Shown: positions 16,381 to 25,987, counted from the stretch's first letter. The stretch is DNA of 64,000 bases from Pseudomonas sp. PDM04 (GCF_014851765.1 NZ_JACVAI010000002.1:310001-374000); one strand, 5' to 3'. The notes: generated from the letters alone by a model not told the origin. Translations and numbers: made by a program.

Positions 16381-18555
16381 ATGTTGCGCCCGACCCCGCT
16401 GCGCTGTTTCCGTACGTCCAGAGATCTGCTGGCCATGGCCATCTGCATGGCGACCCTGACTCCGGCGATGGCCGACGACGCCAGCACAGCGCAGGAGCCA
16501 TCCAACCCCGCCACACTGGAACTGGGCGCAACCGAAATCACCAGCACCCAACTGGGCAGCACCACCGAGGGCACCACGTCCTACACCACCGGTGCCATGT
16601 CCACCGCGACCAAATTGCCGTTGACCATGCGCGAAACGCCCCAGGCAGTGACCGTAATCACCCGTCAACGCATGGACGATCAGGCGATGACCAGCGTCAA
16701 CGACGTGGTCAAGAACACCCCCGGCCTGTACCTTTCCACCTCTGACGGCCCAGGGCGGCAGAAATATTCGGCGCGCGGTTTTGATATCGACAACCTGATG
16801 TATGACGGCATTCCCAGCGGTTACAACGGCTGGGCGGTGGGCGTGCAGCCAAACCTGGCGATGTTCGACCGGGTGGAAATCGTGCGGGGGGCGACCGGCC
16901 TGGTGACGGGCGCAGGCAACCCATCGGCGGCGATCAATCTGGTGCGCAAGCGTCCGCTGGCCGAGCAGAAAGTCACCCTGACCGGCGCTGCCGGCAGCTG
17001 GGACGATTACCGTGGCGAAGTCGACGCCTCCAGCCCGCTCAACGACAGCGGCACCCTGCGCGGCCGGGTGGTGACCTCTTACCGGGATTCCAACAGCTTC
17101 ATCGATGACGTCGAGGAAAACCACGGCCTGTTCTATGCGATCACCGAAGCCGACCTGAGCGAGGACACCACCCTGACCTTGGGTTTCTCGCACCAGAAGG
17201 ACAAGACCAACTACTTCTGGGGCTCATCGATGATCGGCCTCGACGGTCATCACCTGAACCTGCCGCGTTCCTACAACCCCGGTACGTCTTGGGAAAACAA
17301 GGACCAGGAGGTCAACACGGTCTTCGCCGAGATCCGGCACAACCTGGCCAACGACTGGAAGCTGCAGGTCAACGCCAATTACGCCGAGCAAAATGGCGTG
17401 TTCAGCGGCTCGTACCAGTCGCGCTGGGACGGCACTACGTTGGAGCGCACGGTGTGGCAGGCGACCTACGATGAGAATCAGACCGGGCTGGACGGCTTCC
17501 TCAGCGGTCCGTTCCAGGCATTTGGCCGCACCCATGAACTGGTCCTCGGCGCGAGCAAGCGCATCTATGACATGACCACCCAGAACTACACGCCCTACGA
17601 CATGTTCTGGCCGATCACGGCGGGCAAGCCTAACTTCACGCGTAGCGACCGCGTCCGTGAAATCACCACGCAGGATGGTGTGTACGCCACCACCCGTCTG
17701 AGCCTGGCCGACCCGTTGAAGCTGATTCTCGGCGGACGCCTTGACTGGTACGACTACGACAACCGCGATGCCGAGGGCGATTACAAGGTGACCCGCAACG
17801 TCACCCGCTACGCCGGCCTGATCTATGACCTGGATGAGCATCATTCGGTCTATGCCAGCTACAGCGACATCTTCACTCCGCAAAGCGAGAAGGACGTCTC
17901 CGCGACGCCAGTCAAACCGATTGTGGGCAAGAACTATGAAGTCGGCATCAAGGGTGAGTACTGGGGCGGCGCGCTGAACGCGAGCCTGGCCGTATTCCGC
18001 GTCGACCAGGAAAACCGCGCGGTACAAGTCTTCGTACCCAACTGCCCGCAAGCCGATTGCTACCAACCTTCGGGCGAAATTCGCAGCCAGGGTGTCGACC
18101 TGGAACTGCAGGGCGCGCTCACCGAAAACTGGCAACTCGGCGGTGGCTACACCTACGCCCGTGTGCACACGCTCAAGGACGACGCCAACCCGCAGAACGA
18201 GAATCAGCGATTCGACACCGACACCCCGGAACACCTGTTCAAGCTGACGAGCAGCTATCGCTTCCAGGGCCCGCTGGAAAAACTGCGCGTGGGTGGCAGC
18301 GTTTACTGGCAGAGCCGCATGTACAACGACATCGCTCTGGCCGACGGCAGCGAGTACCGCCTGAAACAAGGCAGCTACGCGACGACGGACTTGATGGCCG
18401 GTTATCAGGTCAACCGCAACCTGGACCTGCAACTCAACGCCAACAACATCTTCGACCGCAACTATTACGCCTCGATCAGCACCTCCACCCAGTACGGTGG
18501 CGACAGCTACGGGACGCCGCGTAACCTGATGCTGACGGCCAAGTACAGCTTCTGA
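16381..18555 (+). CDS. TonB-dependent siderophore receptor
   Basis: A 724-residue outer-membrane receptor. The signal peptide ends near residue 33 (TPAMADD). The plug domain (about 75-180) has ETPQAVTVITRQRMDDQ and VEIVRGATGLVTGAGNPSAAINLVRKRP, and the 22-strand barrel ends in the canonical C-terminal aromatic KYSF. There is no N-terminal FecA-like signalling domain, so it should be a plain transporter. The Fur box upstream marks it as an iron-uptake gene. The sequence resembles ferric-catecholate or hydroxamate receptors of the FhuE/FpvA group; the ligand cannot be told. No siderophore synthesis genes are nearby. Confidence 0.92.
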   Translation: MLRPTPLRCFRTSRDLLAMAICMATLTPAMADDASTAQEPSNPATLELGATEITSTQLGSTTEGTTSYTTGAMSTATKLPLTMRETPQAVTVITRQRMDDQAMTSVNDVVKNTPGLYLSTSDGPGRQKYSARGFDIDNLMYDGIPSGYNGWAVGVQPNLAMFDRVEIVRGATGLVTGAGNPSAAINLVRKRPLAEQKVTLTGAAGSWDDYRGEVDASSPLNDSGTLRGRVVTSYRDSNSFIDDVEENHGLFYAITEADLSEDTTLTLGFSHQKDKTNYFWGSSMIGLDGHHLNLPRSYNPGTSWENKDQEVNTVFAEIRHNLANDWKLQVNANYAEQNGVFSGSYQSRWDGTTLERTVWQATYDENQTGLDGFLSGPFQAFGRTHELVLGASKRIYDMTTQNYTPYDMFWPITAGKPNFTRSDRVREITTQDGVYATTRLSLADPLKLILGGRLDWYDYDNRDAEGDYKVTRNVTRYAGLIYDLDEHHSVYASYSDIFTPQSEKDVSATPVKPIVGKNYEVGIKGEYWGGALNASLAVFRVDQENRAVQVFVPNCPQADCYQPSGEIRSQGVDLELQGALTENWQLGGGYTYARVHTLKDDANPQNENQRFDTDTPEHLFKLTSSYRFQGPLEKLRVGGSVYWQSRMYNDIALADGSEYRLKQGSYATTDLMAGYQVNRNLDLQLNANNIFDRNYYASISTSTQYGGDSYGTPRNLMLTAKYSF

Positions 18556-18582
18556 TGATTTGCCCTCGGTAAGAACACGCTG

Positions 18583-18612
18583 CTGCAGGAGCGAGCATGC
18601 TCGCTCCCGCAG
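18583..18612. repeat. REP-like palindrome between convergent genes
   Basis: CTGCAGGAGCGAGCA is followed directly by its inverse TGCTCGCTCCCGCAG with one mismatch. The same GGAGCGAGCATGCTCGCTCC core occurs at 47794-47839. It lies 20 bases before the convergent CoA-transferase stop, and could act as a terminator as well as a dispersed repeat. Confidence 0.7.
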
Positions 18613-18632
18613 TCTGGGTACCCCGCCCCGCC

Positions 18633-19838
18633 TCAAATCACCCCACGCGCCTTGTACGCAAGAATCTGCTCCTCGCTGAACCCCAACTCTTCCAGCACAC
18701 TGGCACTGTGTTCCCCCAGCGTCGGCGATGGCTGCTCCTCGACCATCTCGGTGTAAGGCATGTGCAGTGGATGCTTGACATAGCGATTGCCCGAGTGCGC
18801 CGGCACTTCGACGATCATCCCGCGATGCTGCACCTGCGGATCGGCGATGGCCTCGGCCACGGTGTTGATCGGGCTGCACGGCACGTCGGCTGCCTGGAGC
18901 GTCTTGAGCCAATGTTCGCGACCGAACTCGGTCAGCCTTGTTTTCATCAGCGGCTCGAGGTGCGCGTGGTTCCGGGCGCGCAGCGGGCCATCGCGCAGCA
19001 ACGGGTCGTCGATCCACACCGCACAGTCCATCGCGACGCAAAGGCGTTGCCATTGCTCTTCGGTGTCCACGCAAATGGCGATGGGTTCGTCTGCGGTCGG
19101 GAATGCCTGGAACGGCGCAATCAGCGCATGCCGGCTGCCCAGACGTTTGGGCACGTCACCGACCTGAAGGAAGCGGGCCACGGCGTTTTCCATCATTGCC
19201 AGTTGGCAATCAAGCATCGAAATATCGATGAACGCACCGGTTCCGCCGTTGCGTTCCTTGTCGACCAGGGCCGCCAGCACACCGACGGTCGTGAATAAGC
19301 CCGAGCCGATATCGCCCAGGGAAATCCCGACCCGCGCAGGTGGCCCGAACTCTTCACCGGTGATGCTCATCATGCCGGACATGGCCTGGGCCACCACGTC
19401 AAAGGATGGCAAATGTTTGTACGGGCCGTCCTGACCGAACCCGGAAATGGCTGCGTAAACCAGACCCGGGTTGTATTCGCGCACCGTCTCATAACCAAAA
19501 CCCAAACGTTCCATGGCCCCGGCCCGATTGTTTTCCACGAACACATCGGCCGTGGACAGGAGCTTACGCAATACCGCCTTGCCTTCTTCATCTTTCAAGT
19601 TGAGGGTCAAACTGCGTTTATTGCGGTTCACGCTGTTGAAATAAATGCTGCCGTCATCCTTGAACGGCGCGACACCCCGGGTGTAATCACCGCCGTTGGG
19701 CCGTTCGACCTTGATCACGTCGGCACCCAGACTGGCCAGCAACCAGGTGCAATAGGGGCCGGCCAGCATATGGGTGGCATCGATGATGCGTATACCGCTC
19801 AGCGGGCCTTTATTGGCGTTATCCGTTTTCGTAGACAT
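18633..19838 (-). CDS. CaiB/BaiF (class III) CoA-transferase
   Basis: A 401-residue class III CoA-transferase with the N-terminal LSGIRIIDATHMLAGPYCTWLLASLGADVIK pattern. The catalytic Asp is in VGISLGDIGSGLF near residue 175, and GFGQDGP is near 138. The family moves CoA between carboxylic acids via an aspartyl-CoA mixed anhydride. As the last gene of the leftward operon it would activate the imported acid, sparing ATP. It is 103 bases after the enoyl-CoA hydratase-like gene, the largest gap in the operon. Confidence 0.9.
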   Translation of the reverse strand: MSTKTDNANKGPLSGIRIIDATHMLAGPYCTWLLASLGADVIKVERPNGGDYTRGVAPFKDDGSIYFNSVNRNKRSLTLNLKDEEGKAVLRKLLSTADVFVENNRAGAMERLGFGYETVREYNPGLVYAAISGFGQDGPYKHLPSFDVVAQAMSGMMSITGEEFGPPARVGISLGDIGSGLFTTVGVLAALVDKERNGGTGAFIDISMLDCQLAMMENAVARFLQVGDVPKRLGSRHALIAPFQAFPTADEPIAICVDTEEQWQRLCVAMDCAVWIDDPLLRDGPLRARNHAHLEPLMKTRLTEFGREHWLKTLQAADVPCSPINTVAEAIADPQVQHRGMIVEVPAHSGNRYVKHPLHMPYTEMVEEQPSPTLGEHSASVLEELGFSEEQILAYKARGVI

Positions 19839-19941
19839 GACTTCACCCCGTCAGGCAATTAAGGATCACCTGAGCACATTAGGAATTAGATGTAGAGAAG
19901 TTGAAGTTCTCTGTTGTTAGTGATCGATCGCGTTAAATGAA

Positions 19942-20742
19942 TCAGCGTCCTTGCCAGGCAGGCGAACGCTTCTGCTGGAACGCTGAAACGCCCTCACGAA
20001 AATCAGCGGACTGATAGCAGCCCAGCAACGCATCCTCATCCTGCACATTCGCCACCTGCGCATCCCGCAGGCGCCGCAGTACGGTTTTGGTCGCCCACAG
20101 CGTGAGGGGCGCCAATTGCGTCAGGTGTTCGGACACTCGCTGCGCTGCCGACTCCAGCTCCTCCTCAGCGACCAACTCGCGAAATGCTCCGCTGGCCATC
20201 AACCCGATCGCATCGACCAACCGCGCGCTGAACACCATTTCCTTGGTCATCGCCGGCCCGAACAGGTCGATCAACCGCTGGTAGTTCAATGCACTCAGGC
20301 AGTTGCCAACCGTGCGGGCGATGGGGAAACCAAAGCGCGCCGAAGGGCTGATGATGCGCACATCGCAGGCGGCGGCGATCAGGGCACCGCCACCGACGCA
20401 GGGGCCGGCGATGGCCGCGAGCGTGGGAATCTTCAACGCTTCCAGAGCAGCGATCAGCGTTTCGCTGTGGCCTTCCAGCTCGAGGAATTCGGCTTCGGTT
20501 CTGGCGTCCTCCAATGCGCCGAAATCGGCCCCCGCCATGAACGACGGGCGCTTGCCCGTAGCCCCGGTCAGGACCAACGCCTTGACCGAGTCGTCCTGGG
20601 CCAGGTCGAGAAAAACGCGGGTCAGCGTCTCCTCCATGGCCGGCGACATGGCGTTCAACGCCTCCGGCCGATTGAAAATCACCCATTCGACACTGCCCCG
20701 CCGTTGTCGAACAACTTCTGTGGTTTCACTCGTTTTCATCAT
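19942..20742 (-). CDS. Enoyl-CoA hydratase/isomerase family protein lacking both catalytic Glu
   Basis: A crotonase-fold protein of 266 residues. The oxyanion-hole segments are present (SFMAGADFGAL near residue 70, IAGPCVGGGALIAAACD near 112). The position of hydratase Glu144 (GGGCELA in the classical enzyme) reads GGGALIA, and that of Glu164 (FGQPE) reads FGFPI. Both acid residues are thus missing. It is therefore unlikely to be a normal hydratase; crotonase relatives also isomerise, hydrolyse or decarboxylate. The start is ATG 20742 or 20739. It lies 51 bases after the ABC ATPase gene. Confidence 0.85.
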   Translation of the reverse strand: MMKTSETTEVVRQRRGSVEWVIFNRPEALNAMSPAMEETLTRVFLDLAQDDSVKALVLTGATGKRPSFMAGADFGALEDARTEAEFLELEGHSETLIAALEALKIPTLAAIAGPCVGGGALIAAACDVRIISPSARFGFPIARTVGNCLSALNYQRLIDLFGPAMTKEMVFSARLVDAIGLMASGAFRELVAEEELESAAQRVSEHLTQLAPLTLWATKTVLRRLRDAQVANVQDEDALLGCYQSADFREGVSAFQQKRSPAWQGR

Positions 20743-20793
20743 TACACCCTGCTCTTCACAATCTGCATTTGAATGTTGCTGCCCGCCCGCTCA

Positions 20794-21873
20794 TCAACTG
20801 GTGATGCGGCTGCCCGGCTGCAGCAGATGGCAGTCATCTTCCGGCAGTTGCAGCAACACCACCTGGCCCACCTGATAATCGATCTGCGGCGGTGTGAAAG
20901 CCCGCACCGTGGCACCGTTGCCGATATCCACCAGCACATCGCAGTACTCGCCCAGATAAGCGGTGCGCAGCACGGTGCCCGGCAATACGTTGTCCGCGCC
21001 CTGACCCGGCGCCACGACACGGACCTTCGAAGGGCGGATGCACAGCGTCACCTCCTCGCCAGGCTGCACACCGCTGCGATCAACACCCCGGAGTGCCTGC
21101 TCACCGAACTGTGCGGTACCAGCAGGAGTCATCCGTGCGGGAATGACATTGTTGCTGCCAATGAAGGCCGCAACGAACGCGTTCGCGGGCCGTTCGAAGA
21201 TTTCCCGAGGCGAGCCCAACTGCTGGACGCTGCCACCGTTCATGACGGCCACCTGGTTGGCGGTCACCAGGGCTTCCCCCTGATCGTGAGTCACGTACAC
21301 CGTGGTCAACCCGAGCAGGTCATGCACCCGTCGAATTTCGAAGCGCATTTCCTCGCGCAGGTGAGCGTCGAGGTTGGAAAGCGGTTCATCGAGCAACAGG
21401 ATGCTGGGCTCGACAATCAGCGCCCGCGCGAGAGCCACGCGCTGCTGCTGCCCGCCGGACAACTCGGAGGGATAGCGGTCCGCCAGGTGATCGAGGTGCA
21501 CGGTCTTGAGCGCTTTTTTCAGCTTCTGCTCCAGCTCTGCACGCGGCACCTTGCGGATCTGCAACCCGAACGCCACGTTCTCGGCCACGGTCTTGTGGGG
21601 CCAGACCGCATAATTCTGAAACACCAGGGAAATGTCCCGGCGCTCGGGTGGCACCACGCCCTGGGGGCTGGAAATGACCCGGTCGTTGACCCGGATCTCA
21701 CCACCGCTGGGCGTTTCGAACCCGGCCAGCAACTGCAGCGTCGTCGACTTGCCGCAGCCCGACGGGCCGAGCAAGGCCAGCAATGTTCCGTCCTCGACGG
21801 TCAGGTCGATGCCCTTGAGCGCCTGAAACTGACCGAAGCTTTTTTGCAAGTTACGGATATGGATCTGGCTCAT
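20794..21873 (-). CDS. ABC transporter ATP-binding protein (FbpC/PotA type)
   Basis: A 359-residue ATPase: Walker A GPSGCGKST near residue 35, signature [15 protein letters not shown] near 137, Walker B SILLLDEPLSNLD, and a C-terminal TOBE regulatory domain (about 280-355). This architecture is found in importers of iron, polyamines, phosphonates and some organic acids. Its ATG overlaps the permease stop (ATGA, 21870-21873). It powers the adjacent fused permease within the CoA-metabolism operon. Confidence 0.92.
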   Translation of the reverse strand: MSQIHIRNLQKSFGQFQALKGIDLTVEDGTLLALLGPSGCGKSTTLQLLAGFETPSGGEIRVNDRVISSPQGVVPPERRDISLVFQNYAVWPHKTVAENVAFGLQIRKVPRAELEQKLKKALKTVHLDHLADRYPSELSGGQQQRVALARALIVEPSILLLDEPLSNLDAHLREEMRFEIRRVHDLLGLTTVYVTHDQGEALVTANQVAVMNGGSVQQLGSPREIFERPANAFVAAFIGSNNVIPARMTPAGTAQFGEQALRGVDRSGVQPGEEVTLCIRPSKVRVVAPGQGADNVLPGTVLRTAYLGEYCDVLVDIGNGATVRAFTPPQIDYQVGQVVLLQLPEDDCHLLQPGSRITS

Positions 21874-23627
21874 TGGGCGACTCCAGGGTCGGTGCTTGCG
21901 CGTTTATGTTTTGCCAGCTTGACGCTCAGCAGTTGAGCGATCACCACCACCAGCATGGTGACCACCAGCAGCAATACACTGGCCGCTGCCACCGCCTCGT
22001 AGTTGCCGCCGTCCTTGTAGTTGTAAATCAGCGTGGTCATGACGTTCGTGCTCGGGGTAATCAGGAACACCGCCACCGACAGCTCACGCATCACCGGAAT
22101 GAACACCAGCAGCCATCCGGAGATCAGCCCGGATCGCATCAGCGGTGCGGTGATGCTGGTGAAGGTCTTCGCTTCGCTGGCGCCGAGAATCCTCGCCACC
22201 CGCTCCAGGTCGGGGCTGATGCCTTTGAGAATCGCCCCGCCGTGGGAATAGGCAATCGGCAGGAAGGTCGCCACAAAAGCCGCAACGATGATCGCCGAGG
22301 TGCCGTACAGGCTCAGCGGAGGTTGGGTATAGGCGGCGAAGAACCCTACCGACAACACGATCCCCGGGATGATGATCGGCAGGTTGGTCAGGCCGGCAAT
22401 GATCGTGGTACCGGCCACCAGTCGACGCTCGACGATGTAGGCGATCACCGCCCCCAGCAGCACACAGACGGTGGCGGCGCCGGCAGCGTAGGAAAGCGAG
22501 TTGAGGATCGCGGCCTGAGTCTCGGCGTTTTCCAGGATCGCCCAGCGGTACCAGTGAAAGGTCAGATTGCCGAGCGACGGCCCCTGCCCCCAGGCCTTGG
22601 AAAGCGAGACGACAACCAGTGCAAAGTACGGCAGCAGCACCGCCGTTACCGGTACGATCAGGGCAAAGGCAAGCCCGCCCCAGCGCCAGCCTTTCAGATC
22701 GATGCGACGGCCTGCCCGGCTCTTGCCGCCGATCATCACGAAACGTCGGCGGCCGAGAATCTTCTTGCGCACCCAGAACAACCCACCCGTCAGCAGCAAC
22801 AACGGCATGCAGTAGGCCGCCGCCATGTACAGCTCAGGCGGAAACAACTGATAGAACTCGGCGAGCTTGGTGGTCACCACCGCTGTGCCTGAGGGGGTCA
22901 GCAGGAACGCCGGCACGCCGAACAACGTCATGCCCTGGATGAACGACAGGATGAAACCGACGATCACCGCCGGCATCACCATCGGAATGGTGACGCTGAA
23001 CATCGTGCGCAACACCCCCGCCCCAAGCGTCGTCGCCGCGTCCTCGAGTTCCACCGCCATGTCATCCAGCGCGCTGGCGACAATGGTGAAGGTGTAGGGA
23101 ACGGTGTAGATCGCACAGACGAAGATCGCACCGCCCATCGAGTAGATGTTCATCAGCGGCTGCGAGCTGTCGAACAGGAAGCGATAGAGCGAGTTGAGCC
23201 ACCCGGCATTCGGGGCCGCCAGCAGGATCCATCCCAGCGCGCCGATGAACGACGGCGTGACGAACGCACCGAGGGTTAACATCCTGATCATCCCGCGACC
23301 CGGCATGTTGGTACGGGCCACCAGCCAGGCCAGAGGCACACCGAGCAAGGTGGAGAACGCCGCCGTGGAAAATGCCAGGATGATCGAGTTCACCAGCGGC
23401 GCGAGCATGCCTTTGGCTGTCACCAGGCGCACGTAGTTATTGAGCGTCCATTGTTGTGTCGCGTCATCGTGCAGGCTGTTGTAGACAATCCAGCCCACGG
23501 GTTGCGCGACCAGCAAGAACAGGCAAATCAGTACCACCGACACCACGGACCAACGTACCCACGGTCGGTGTCGGCGTGTGCCGGCCCCTGAGGTTGCCGA
23601 CGATGAATCTATTGCAAATACGCCCAT
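21870..23627 (-). CDS. ABC transporter permease, fused two-domain (FbpB/AfuB type)
   Basis: A 585-residue membrane protein with about twelve hydrophobic segments, formed of two binding-protein-dependent transport domains (about 75-285 and 365-570). An EAA-like loop is seen in each half (ELEDAATTLGAG, DLERVARILGASEAKTF). Fused permeases of this kind serve ferric-iron-type importers and related carboxylate or phosphonate systems. It is coupled to the ATPase gene by an ATGA overlap and lies 57 bases after the binding-protein gene. Confidence 0.92.
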   Translation of the reverse strand: MGVFAIDSSSATSGAGTRRHRPWVRWSVVSVVLICLFLLVAQPVGWIVYNSLHDDATQQWTLNNYVRLVTAKGMLAPLVNSIILAFSTAAFSTLLGVPLAWLVARTNMPGRGMIRMLTLGAFVTPSFIGALGWILLAAPNAGWLNSLYRFLFDSSQPLMNIYSMGGAIFVCAIYTVPYTFTIVASALDDMAVELEDAATTLGAGVLRTMFSVTIPMVMPAVIVGFILSFIQGMTLFGVPAFLLTPSGTAVVTTKLAEFYQLFPPELYMAAAYCMPLLLLTGGLFWVRKKILGRRRFVMIGGKSRAGRRIDLKGWRWGGLAFALIVPVTAVLLPYFALVVVSLSKAWGQGPSLGNLTFHWYRWAILENAETQAAILNSLSYAAGAATVCVLLGAVIAYIVERRLVAGTTIIAGLTNLPIIIPGIVLSVGFFAAYTQPPLSLYGTSAIIVAAFVATFLPIAYSHGGAILKGISPDLERVARILGASEAKTFTSITAPLMRSGLISGWLLVFIPVMRELSVAVFLITPSTNVMTTLIYNYKDGGNYEAVAAASVLLLVVTMLVVVIAQLLSVKLAKHKRASTDPGVAQ

Positions 23628-23684
23628 GAAGGGTCACTCCTGAATCTGACAACGGTCAATCTGCAAGCCGTAGCCTGCACAGGC

Positions 23685-24722
23685 TCACCCAATGATTTCT
23701 TTCCATTTGGCGATGCCCTCGGCCACTTCTGCCGCCAGATCCTCCGGTGGGTTGCGGTACCAGCTGATTTGCTCAAGGCTGCGACCTTCCGCCCACGGCA
23801 CGTCGGTGCGCAGGGTCGGCCAGAAGTTGGCGGCTAGAATCTGCGAGACCTCCAGGTCGTAGAGGAAATCAGAGAACAGCTTGGCCGCATTAGGGTGCGG
23901 TGCCTTCAGGGGGATGGCGCTCAGTCCCAGGTTGAGAATGGTGCCATCGGTGGGCGGCTGCACATCGATCGGGTTACCCGCCGCTTTCTGCGTCAGCGAG
24001 TAGCTGAAAGGCGCGCCCAGCCCGACCACACGTTCACCTGACAGAATGTCGGTGACGGTGTCCACGTTCGACTGGCCGACTTTCGGATTCAGCTTGCTCA
24101 GTTCCTTGAGGTAGTTGTCGCCGTACTTCTTGCGCATGGCCACCAGCCAGGAGGCGACGTCACCGGAGAACGCCGGGCTACCCACCGTCAACTTGTTTGC
24201 CCACTGCCCGTCGAGTGCCGCCTCCCAGGTGGCGGGAGCCGAGGTGACTTTGGCCGACTGGAAGTTGAGGCACGTCAGGCTGATCGCACCCACCTGATAG
24301 GTGTCATCCTTGTCCAGCCCCTGGAATTCAGCGGGCAAGAACTCGGTGCCCGCAGGCTTGTAGGGCAACAGGGCGCCGATCTTCTTGAGTTCCAGGTAAT
24401 GAAGAATGTTGGTACTGCCGAGGGAGTCGCAATTGGGCGCGTTGTTCTGCAGTTCAAGACGCAAACGGGTGTAGATGGTCTGCGAAGCCTGACGCAGCAG
24501 ATTGACCTTGATGCCCGGATATCGACGGATGAAGGCATCACGGATGGCTTCGATGGTCTTCTGCTCATAGGAACCCCAATAGAGGTTCAGCGCGCCCTCC
24601 TTGCGGGCCGCTTCATAAAGCGTTTCGTCAGCGGCAAACGAGGGTCGGATCAACCCTGCCGCCAAGCCTGCACCCGCAATACCGCTGGCCTGCAAAAATC
24701 TGCGCCGTGTAAATTCGACCAT
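23685..24722 (-). CDS. ABC transporter substrate-binding protein with Tat signal
   Basis: A 345-residue periplasmic binding protein of the iron/polyamine (SBP_bac_6/8) type. The N-terminus RRRFLQASGIAGAGLAAGL with cleavage after FA near residue 30 is a twin-arginine signal, unlike the Sec signals of the other two binding proteins of this class in the window. Tat export means the protein folds in the cytoplasm before export. It serves the importer encoded next to it. The ligand is unknown; the surrounding CoA genes suggest a carboxylic acid instead of iron. Confidence 0.88.
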   Translation of the reverse strand: MVEFTRRRFLQASGIAGAGLAAGLIRPSFAADETLYEAARKEGALNLYWGSYEQKTIEAIRDAFIRRYPGIKVNLLRQASQTIYTRLRLELQNNAPNCDSLGSTNILHYLELKKIGALLPYKPAGTEFLPAEFQGLDKDDTYQVGAISLTCLNFQSAKVTSAPATWEAALDGQWANKLTVGSPAFSGDVASWLVAMRKKYGDNYLKELSKLNPKVGQSNVDTVTDILSGERVVGLGAPFSYSLTQKAAGNPIDVQPPTDGTILNLGLSAIPLKAPHPNAAKLFSDFLYDLEVSQILAANFWPTLRTDVPWAEGRSLEQISWYRNPPEDLAAEVAEGIAKWKEIIG

Positions 24723-24786
24723 CTTGAGACTCCTTCGCGTTCAGTGACTGCGATACATTTTCAATGGTTGTCTGGAATCGGCGGGA

Positions 24787-25536
24787 TCAGTAGTCGCCTG
24801 TTGTCGCCCCGCCATCAACGATCAGCACTTGCCCCGTCATGTAGCTGGCATCGTTCGAAGCCAGGAAGGCGACGACCGATGCAATTTCCGCCGGTTGTGC
24901 CGGCCGCCCCAAGGGCATTCTGGAGATCCATTTCTCTCTGACATCCTCCGGCACACTGGCCAGAATCGGTGTTTCCACGATGCCCGGTGCAACCGCATTG
25001 ACCAGCACGCCATGGCGCGCCGCCTCCAGGGCGACCGTATGCGTCAAGCCAACCACACCCGCTTTGGCACTCGAGTAGTTCGATTGCCCGAACGTGCCGA
25101 AGATCGCCGTCGAAGCGATATTGATAATCCGTCCCCATCCCCGCCCGTTCATGGCCGCCAGACCGAACTGGCACCCCAACCATGAGCCGCGCAGGTTCAC
25201 GTCGATGACCGCCTGCCACTCCTCGTCGGTCATTTTTATCAATGATCGATCCCGTACTATGCCTGCAACGTTGACCACGATGTCGAGCGCTTCGAAGCCT
25301 GGCGGAAGTTCAGCCACGGCGGCCTGCCAGCTGGCACGACTCGAGACATCGAGACTGACGGCGCAGGCTTCATGCCCTTGCGCAATCAGGGACTGAGCCA
25401 GGTTCTGTGCTCCCGCGCCCAGGTCCGCGACGACCACCCTTGCACCCTCCTCGGCCAGGCGCAGGCAAATGGCGGACCCAATGCCGCCGGCACCTCCCGT
25501 GACCAACGCGACATGGCCTTGCAGACGCTTATTCAT
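24787..25536 (-). CDS. SDR family oxidoreductase (3-oxoacyl reductase/3-hydroxyacyl-CoA dehydrogenase type)
   Basis: A 249-residue FabG-like SDR with TGGAGGIGS near residue 12, NVAG near 90, catalytic NYSSAK near 155 and the C-terminal MTGQVLIVDGG. The start ATG at 25536 overlaps the MaoC gene by eight bases; the longer frame from 25572 is unlikely. In context it would oxidise the 3-hydroxyacyl-CoA made by the MaoC hydratase to the 3-ketoacyl-CoA cleaved by the thiolase. That step order is inferred. Confidence 0.88.
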   Translation of the reverse strand: MNKRLQGHVALVTGGAGGIGSAICLRLAEEGARVVVADLGAGAQNLAQSLIAQGHEACAVSLDVSSRASWQAAVAELPPGFEALDIVVNVAGIVRDRSLIKMTDEEWQAVIDVNLRGSWLGCQFGLAAMNGRGWGRIINIASTAIFGTFGQSNYSSAKAGVVGLTHTVALEAARHGVLVNAVAPGIVETPILASVPEDVREKWISRMPLGRPAQPAEIASVVAFLASNDASYMTGQVLIVDGGATTGDY

Positions 25537-25987
25537 GCGTGGCTCCTTCCCGGCAGGCGACGGCAAACACATCCTCGCCTTCCTGCACCAACTCGTCGTT
25601 CTGGTTCAGAAGCCGCAAGGAAACCTTTGCAATGCCACGGGACGGGTTGGAATGGCTCCTGCGCAGCTCCTGTACCTGAGCGACGTAATGCAGGGTGTCG
25701 CCTGCGAAGACCGGGCCAGCGAATCGGCGTCGGGTTTCCATGAACGCCAGGATCGCCCAGTCATCGATACTCGAACGCAGGCCGGTGCTCATCGAGTGGG
25801 CCAACATGCCATGCGCGATCCGACGTCCGAACAGCCCCTGGCGCGCGGTCTCCTCATCCATGTGCAGCGGATTGAAATCTCCCGTCAACCCGGCGAACAG
25901 TACGATATGGGTCTCCGTCACGGTGATGCGCGAAGACTGCACTGACTGGTCAGCCACCAGGTCTTCAAAATACAAGGTGGTACTCAT
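25529..25987 (-). CDS. MaoC family enoyl-CoA hydratase (hot-dog fold)
   Basis: A 152-residue single hot-dog protein with the R-hydratase signature: catalytic Asp and His in GDFNPLHMD near residue 40, and IAHGMLAHSMS near 60. The ATG at 25987 overlaps the stop of the OB-fold gene (ATGA, 25984-25987); a longer frame upstream is antisense-like extension. With the crotonase-type protein of this operon lacking its glutamates, this is the only apparently competent enoyl-CoA hydratase here. It gives an R-3-hydroxyacyl-CoA in known relatives. Confidence 0.88.
   Translation of the reverse strand: MSTTLYFEDLVADQSVQSSRITVTETHIVLFAGLTGDFNPLHMDEETARQGLFGRRIAHGMLAHSMSTGLRSSIDDWAILAFMETRRRFAGPVFAGDTLHYVAQVQELRRSHSNPSRGIAKVSLRLLNQNDELVQEGEDVFAVACREGATHE

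Noticed and set aside
16381-18555. Receptor as part of a FecI/FecR signalling unit
   Set aside because: The N-terminal signalling domain is missing and no sigma or anti-sigma gene is adjacent; the Fur box alone explains its control.
17224-19074. A 616-codon antisense frame spanning the receptor end and CoA-transferase gene
   Set aside because: The product has no family pattern and overlaps two firm genes.
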